64,000 nucleotides of DNA from Pseudonocardia ammonioxydans (GTDB lineage Bacteria; Actinomycetota; Actinomycetes; Mycobacteriales; Pseudonocardiaceae). The notes beneath the pieces were generated by a model, which saw nothing but the letters and a program-made list of their open reading frames with translations, was not told the origin of the DNA and ran no database searches. A program made the translations under genes and the position numbers. The stretch lies in NCBI RefSeq assembly GCF_900115005.1, contig NZ_FOUY01000031.1, forward strand, positions 1 through 64,000, read 5' to 3'. Of the stretch, positions 61,671 to 64,000 are shown piece by piece; the first letter of the stretch is position 1, and every line of letters starts with the position of its first letter.

Positions 61671-62747
61671 ATGAGTGCAGGCATCGTCACCTCCGCGAGC
61701 AGTGCGCCGACCCGCCGGGACCTGGCCGGGTCGCCCTTCCTCGACGCCGCGTGGGGGCGTCGCCCGTCCCGGCTGCCGGTGTGGTTCATGCGCCAGGCTG
61801 GGCGCTCGCTGCCGGAGTACCGGGCGCTGCGGGCCGACAACGGCATGCTCGAGGCCTGCCTGACCCCGGACCTCACGTGTGAGATCACCCTGCAGCCGGT
61901 GCGCCGGCACGGGGTGGACGCGGCGATCCTGTTCTCCGACATCGTCGTGCCGCTGTACCTGGCCGGTATCGGCGTCGACATCGTCCCGGGCACCGGTCCC
62001 GTGGTGGAGCGCCCGGTGCGCACCGCCGCCGACGTCGACGCGCTGCCCGACCTCGACCCCGAGCAGGCCGGCCCGGTCGCCGACGCGATCGGGCTGCTGC
62101 TGCCCGAGCTGGGCCGCACCCCGCTGATCGGGTTCGCCGGGGCGCCGTTCACCCTCGCGTCCTACCTGATCGAGGGCGGCCCCAGCCGCAACCACGAGGT
62201 CACCAAGGCGCTGATGCGCTCGCAGCCGGAGGTCTGGCACGCCCTGATGGCGAAGCTGGCCCGGCTCACCGGCACCTTCCTGCAGCGCCAGATCGCCGCC
62301 GGGGTGGACGCGGTGCAGCTGTTCGACTCCTGGGCGGGTGCGCTGTCCGAGCGCGACTACCGCGAGTTCGTGCTGCCGCACTCGACCGCCGTGCTGGGCG
62401 CGCTGGCCGGGTCCGGGCTGCCGAGGATCCACTTCGGGGTGGGCACCGCCGAGCTCTACGGCGCGATGACCGAGGCCGGTGCGGACGTGATCGGCGTCGA
62501 CTGGCGCACCCCGCTGGACGTCGCGTCGGCCCGTTCCGGGGGAGTGGTGCCGGTGCAGGGCAACCTCGACCCGGCCGTGCTGTTCGCCGGCCAGGAGGCG
62601 ATCGACGCCGACGTCGTGCGGATCGCGGCCGAGGGCACCCGCTGCCCGGGGCACGTGTTCAACCTCGGCCACGGCGTGCTGCCGCAGACCGATGCGGACG
62701 TCATCACCCGGACCGTCGAGACGATCCACGCCCAGCCGGTCGCCTGA
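61671..62747 (+). CDS. hemE: Uroporphyrinogen III decarboxylase
   Basis: HemE removes four carboxyl groups from uroporphyrinogen III to give coproporphyrinogen III in haem synthesis. The 358-residue barrel protein has the substrate-binding RLPVWFMRQAGRSLPEYRALR, AAILFSDIVVPLYLAGIGVDIVPGTGPV, GFAGAPFTLASYLIEGGPS, and FNLGHGVLPQTD near the C-terminus. ATG 61671 is preceded by AGGATGACCAGG, a weak ribosome site. It is followed by hemY after 35 bases. Confidence 0.97.
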   Translation: MSAGIVTSASSAPTRRDLAGSPFLDAAWGRRPSRLPVWFMRQAGRSLPEYRALRADNGMLEACLTPDLTCEITLQPVRRHGVDAAILFSDIVVPLYLAGIGVDIVPGTGPVVERPVRTAADVDALPDLDPEQAGPVADAIGLLLPELGRTPLIGFAGAPFTLASYLIEGGPSRNHEVTKALMRSQPEVWHALMAKLARLTGTFLQRQIAAGVDAVQLFDSWAGALSERDYREFVLPHSTAVLGALAGSGLPRIHFGVGTAELYGAMTEAGADVIGVDWRTPLDVASARSGGVVPVQGNLDPAVLFAGQEAIDADVVRIAAEGTRCPGHVFNLGHGVLPQTDADVITRTVETIHAQPVA

Positions 62748-62782
62748 GCCGGCCCTGCGAGCGCACCATCCACCACAGCACC

Positions 62783-64000
62783 GTGCCGGCCCGCCGCGTC
62801 GCCGTCGTCGGTGGCGGGATCTCCGGGCTGGCCGCGGCGCACCGGCTGCGCACCCTGCTCGGTGACTCCGCCGAGATCACCGTGCTCGAACAGCGGCCGC
62901 ACCTCGGCGGGGTGCTGCAGACCGTCGACCTGGCCGGGGCACCGTTCGATGTCGGCGCCGAGGCATTCCTGGTCCGCCGGCCCGAGATGCCCGCCCTGCT
63001 CGACGAGATCGGCCTGTCGGCGTCGCTGACCCACCCGACCGGTGCGACGGCGACGATCCGCGCCGGCGGCCGGACGGTCGGGCTGCCGCGCGGGACGCTG
63101 ATGGGCGTCCCCGGACGTGACGCCGAGCTGGACGGGGTGCTCTCCGACGCCGGTCTGGCGTCGGTGGCGGCCGAGCCCGACCGGCCGCTGAGCTGGGAGC
63201 CGGGTGGCGACGCCGCGCTCGGCGGGATGTTGCGCGAGCGCTTCGGGCCCGAGGTGGTCGACCGGATCGCCGACCCGCTGCTGGGCGGGGTGTACGCGGG
63301 CCGGGTCGACACCCTGGGCCTGCGCGCCACCGTGCCCGCGCTCGCCGACGCCCTGGACGCGGGTGCGTCGTCGCTGACCGAGGCCGCCTCCGCGGGGATG
63401 ACGACGAGCGGCCAGCGCGCCGGGACCCTGGCCGCCGGGCCGGCCCGCGGCGCCGCCGCGTCGCAGCCGGCCGCCCCGGGTCCGGTGTTCGGTGCGGTCC
63501 GGGGCGGCTACCGCGCCGTGATCGGCGCGCTGGTCGCGGCGTCGTCGGCGACCGTGCGCACCGGGGCCCCGGTGCGCGAGCTGCAGCGGCGCGCGGCCGG
63601 GTGGCGGCTGGTGCTGGGGCCGGTCCCGGCCCACGAGGTCCTCGACGTCGACGCGGTCGTGCTCGCCGTCCCCGCGCCGGCGCTGCGCCGGTTGCTGGAG
63701 CCGGCCGTCCCCGCGGGGGCCGCCGCCGCGGGCCGGGTCGAGCTGGCGTCCTCGGCGGTGGTCGGGCTCGCCTACCGGGCCGCCGATGTCGCCGGGATGC
63801 CGGGCACGAGTGGCTGCCTGGTCGCCGCCGACGAGCCGCTGTCGGTCAAGGGCGTGACGCACGCCTCGACGAAGTGGGCGCACCTCGGGCAGGACGGCCT
63901 GGTCCGGATCCGTGCCTCCATCGGCCGCTTCGGTGAGGAGGCGAGCCTGCAGATCGACGACGCCGAGCTGGTCGCCCGCACGCGGGCGGACCTGCGCGTC
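62783..64000 (+). CDS. hemY: Protoporphyrinogen/coproporphyrinogen oxidase, 5' part (cut by window end)
   Basis: This FAD-dependent oxidase of haem synthesis begins VPARRVAVVGGGISGLAAAHRL with the GxGxxG dinucleotide motif and EQRPHLGGVLQTVDLAGAPFDVGAEAFLVRRPEMPALLDEIGLS. Later come VDRIADPLLGGVYAGRVDTLGLRATVPAL and FGAVRGGYRAVIGAL. The 406 visible residues are open at base 64000, so about 60-80 residues are missing. In actinobacteria this enzyme oxidises coproporphyrinogen III in the coproporphyrin-dependent route. GTG 62783 is the start that matches the family N-terminus. Confidence 0.95.
   Translation, partial: MPARRVAVVGGGISGLAAAHRLRTLLGDSAEITVLEQRPHLGGVLQTVDLAGAPFDVGAEAFLVRRPEMPALLDEIGLSASLTHPTGATATIRAGGRTVGLPRGTLMGVPGRDAELDGVLSDAGLASVAAEPDRPLSWEPGGDAALGGMLRERFGPEVVDRIADPLLGGVYAGRVDTLGLRATVPALADALDAGASSLTEAASAGMTTSGQRAGTLAAGPARGAAASQPAAPGPVFGAVRGGYRAVIGALVAASSATVRTGAPVRELQRRAAGWRLVLGPVPAHEVLDVDAVVLAVPAPALRRLLEPAVPAGAAAAGRVELASSAVVGLAYRAADVAGMPGTSGCLVAADEPLSVKGVTHASTKWAHLGQDGLVRIRASIGRFGEEASLQIDDAELVARTRADLRV

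Overview
The window is very GC-rich (well above 70% by eye), with strong G/C bias at third codon positions, frequent GTG starts and many leaderless promoters (a TANNNT box 6-8 bases before the start codon). Gene content and order point to an actinobacterium, most likely a Pseudonocardiaceae member such as Pseudonocardia. The genus is inferred from protein character and synteny, not from a marker gene. I found no rRNA, tRNA, CRISPR array, insertion sequence or prophage.

Left part (1-7.3 kb): the 3' end of a DUF222/HNH nuclease gene, a roughly 600-base region without a gene, a GNAT acetyltransferase, then a NarL-type two-component system divergent from a MacB-like ABC ATPase/permease pair. From 7.3 to 15.9 kb lie late histidine genes (hisH, hisA/priA, hisF, hisI). 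hisH is separated from hisA by about 6 kb holding an IclR regulator, a meta-cleavage aromatic or steroid-ring module (C-C hydrolase, flavin monooxygenase, extradiol dioxygenase), a double TetR regulator and a small conserved protein.

Middle (16-41 kb): an MpaB-type DUF2236 oxygenase, a GntR-controlled sodium:solute symporter operon, a repeat-tailed membrane protein, a second NarL system whose kinase has a collagen-like tail, then trpE, a Trp-associated membrane protein, trpC, lgt and pyk. trpB and trpA are absent between trpC and lgt. Next come a thioesterase/dienelactone hydrolase pair, vapBC, metY with a CoA-binding protein, an FAD-linked oxidase, small and membrane proteins, and mdh.

Right part (41-64 kb): the trehalose/glycogen genes treZ, treY and glgX; a PPOX-type enzyme and a HIT protein sharing a 58-base divergent leaderless promoter; a phosphatase; an MFS exporter; and two convergent paralogous membrane diguanylate cyclases. 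Last is a conserved isoprenoid/haem block (dxs, an inserted OmpR/kinase pair, rnd, a response regulator, DUF3000, hemE, hemY cut by the window end).

The most unusual observation is a set of three hexapeptide mini-ORFs (MRNRGW once, MRNWGW twice). Each has a Shine-Dalgarno sequence and a stop directly after the last Trp. They lie divergently upstream of the two paralogous diguanylate cyclase genes, one beside the first and a tandem pair beside the second. Identity is confined to the reading frame and includes a synonymous Arg-codon change, which suggests translated peptides tied to a c-di-GMP locus. Other points of note are the double TetR, the trp operon gap, a 20-bp perfect hairpin overlapping the treZ stop, and a second large dyad between treZ and treY.
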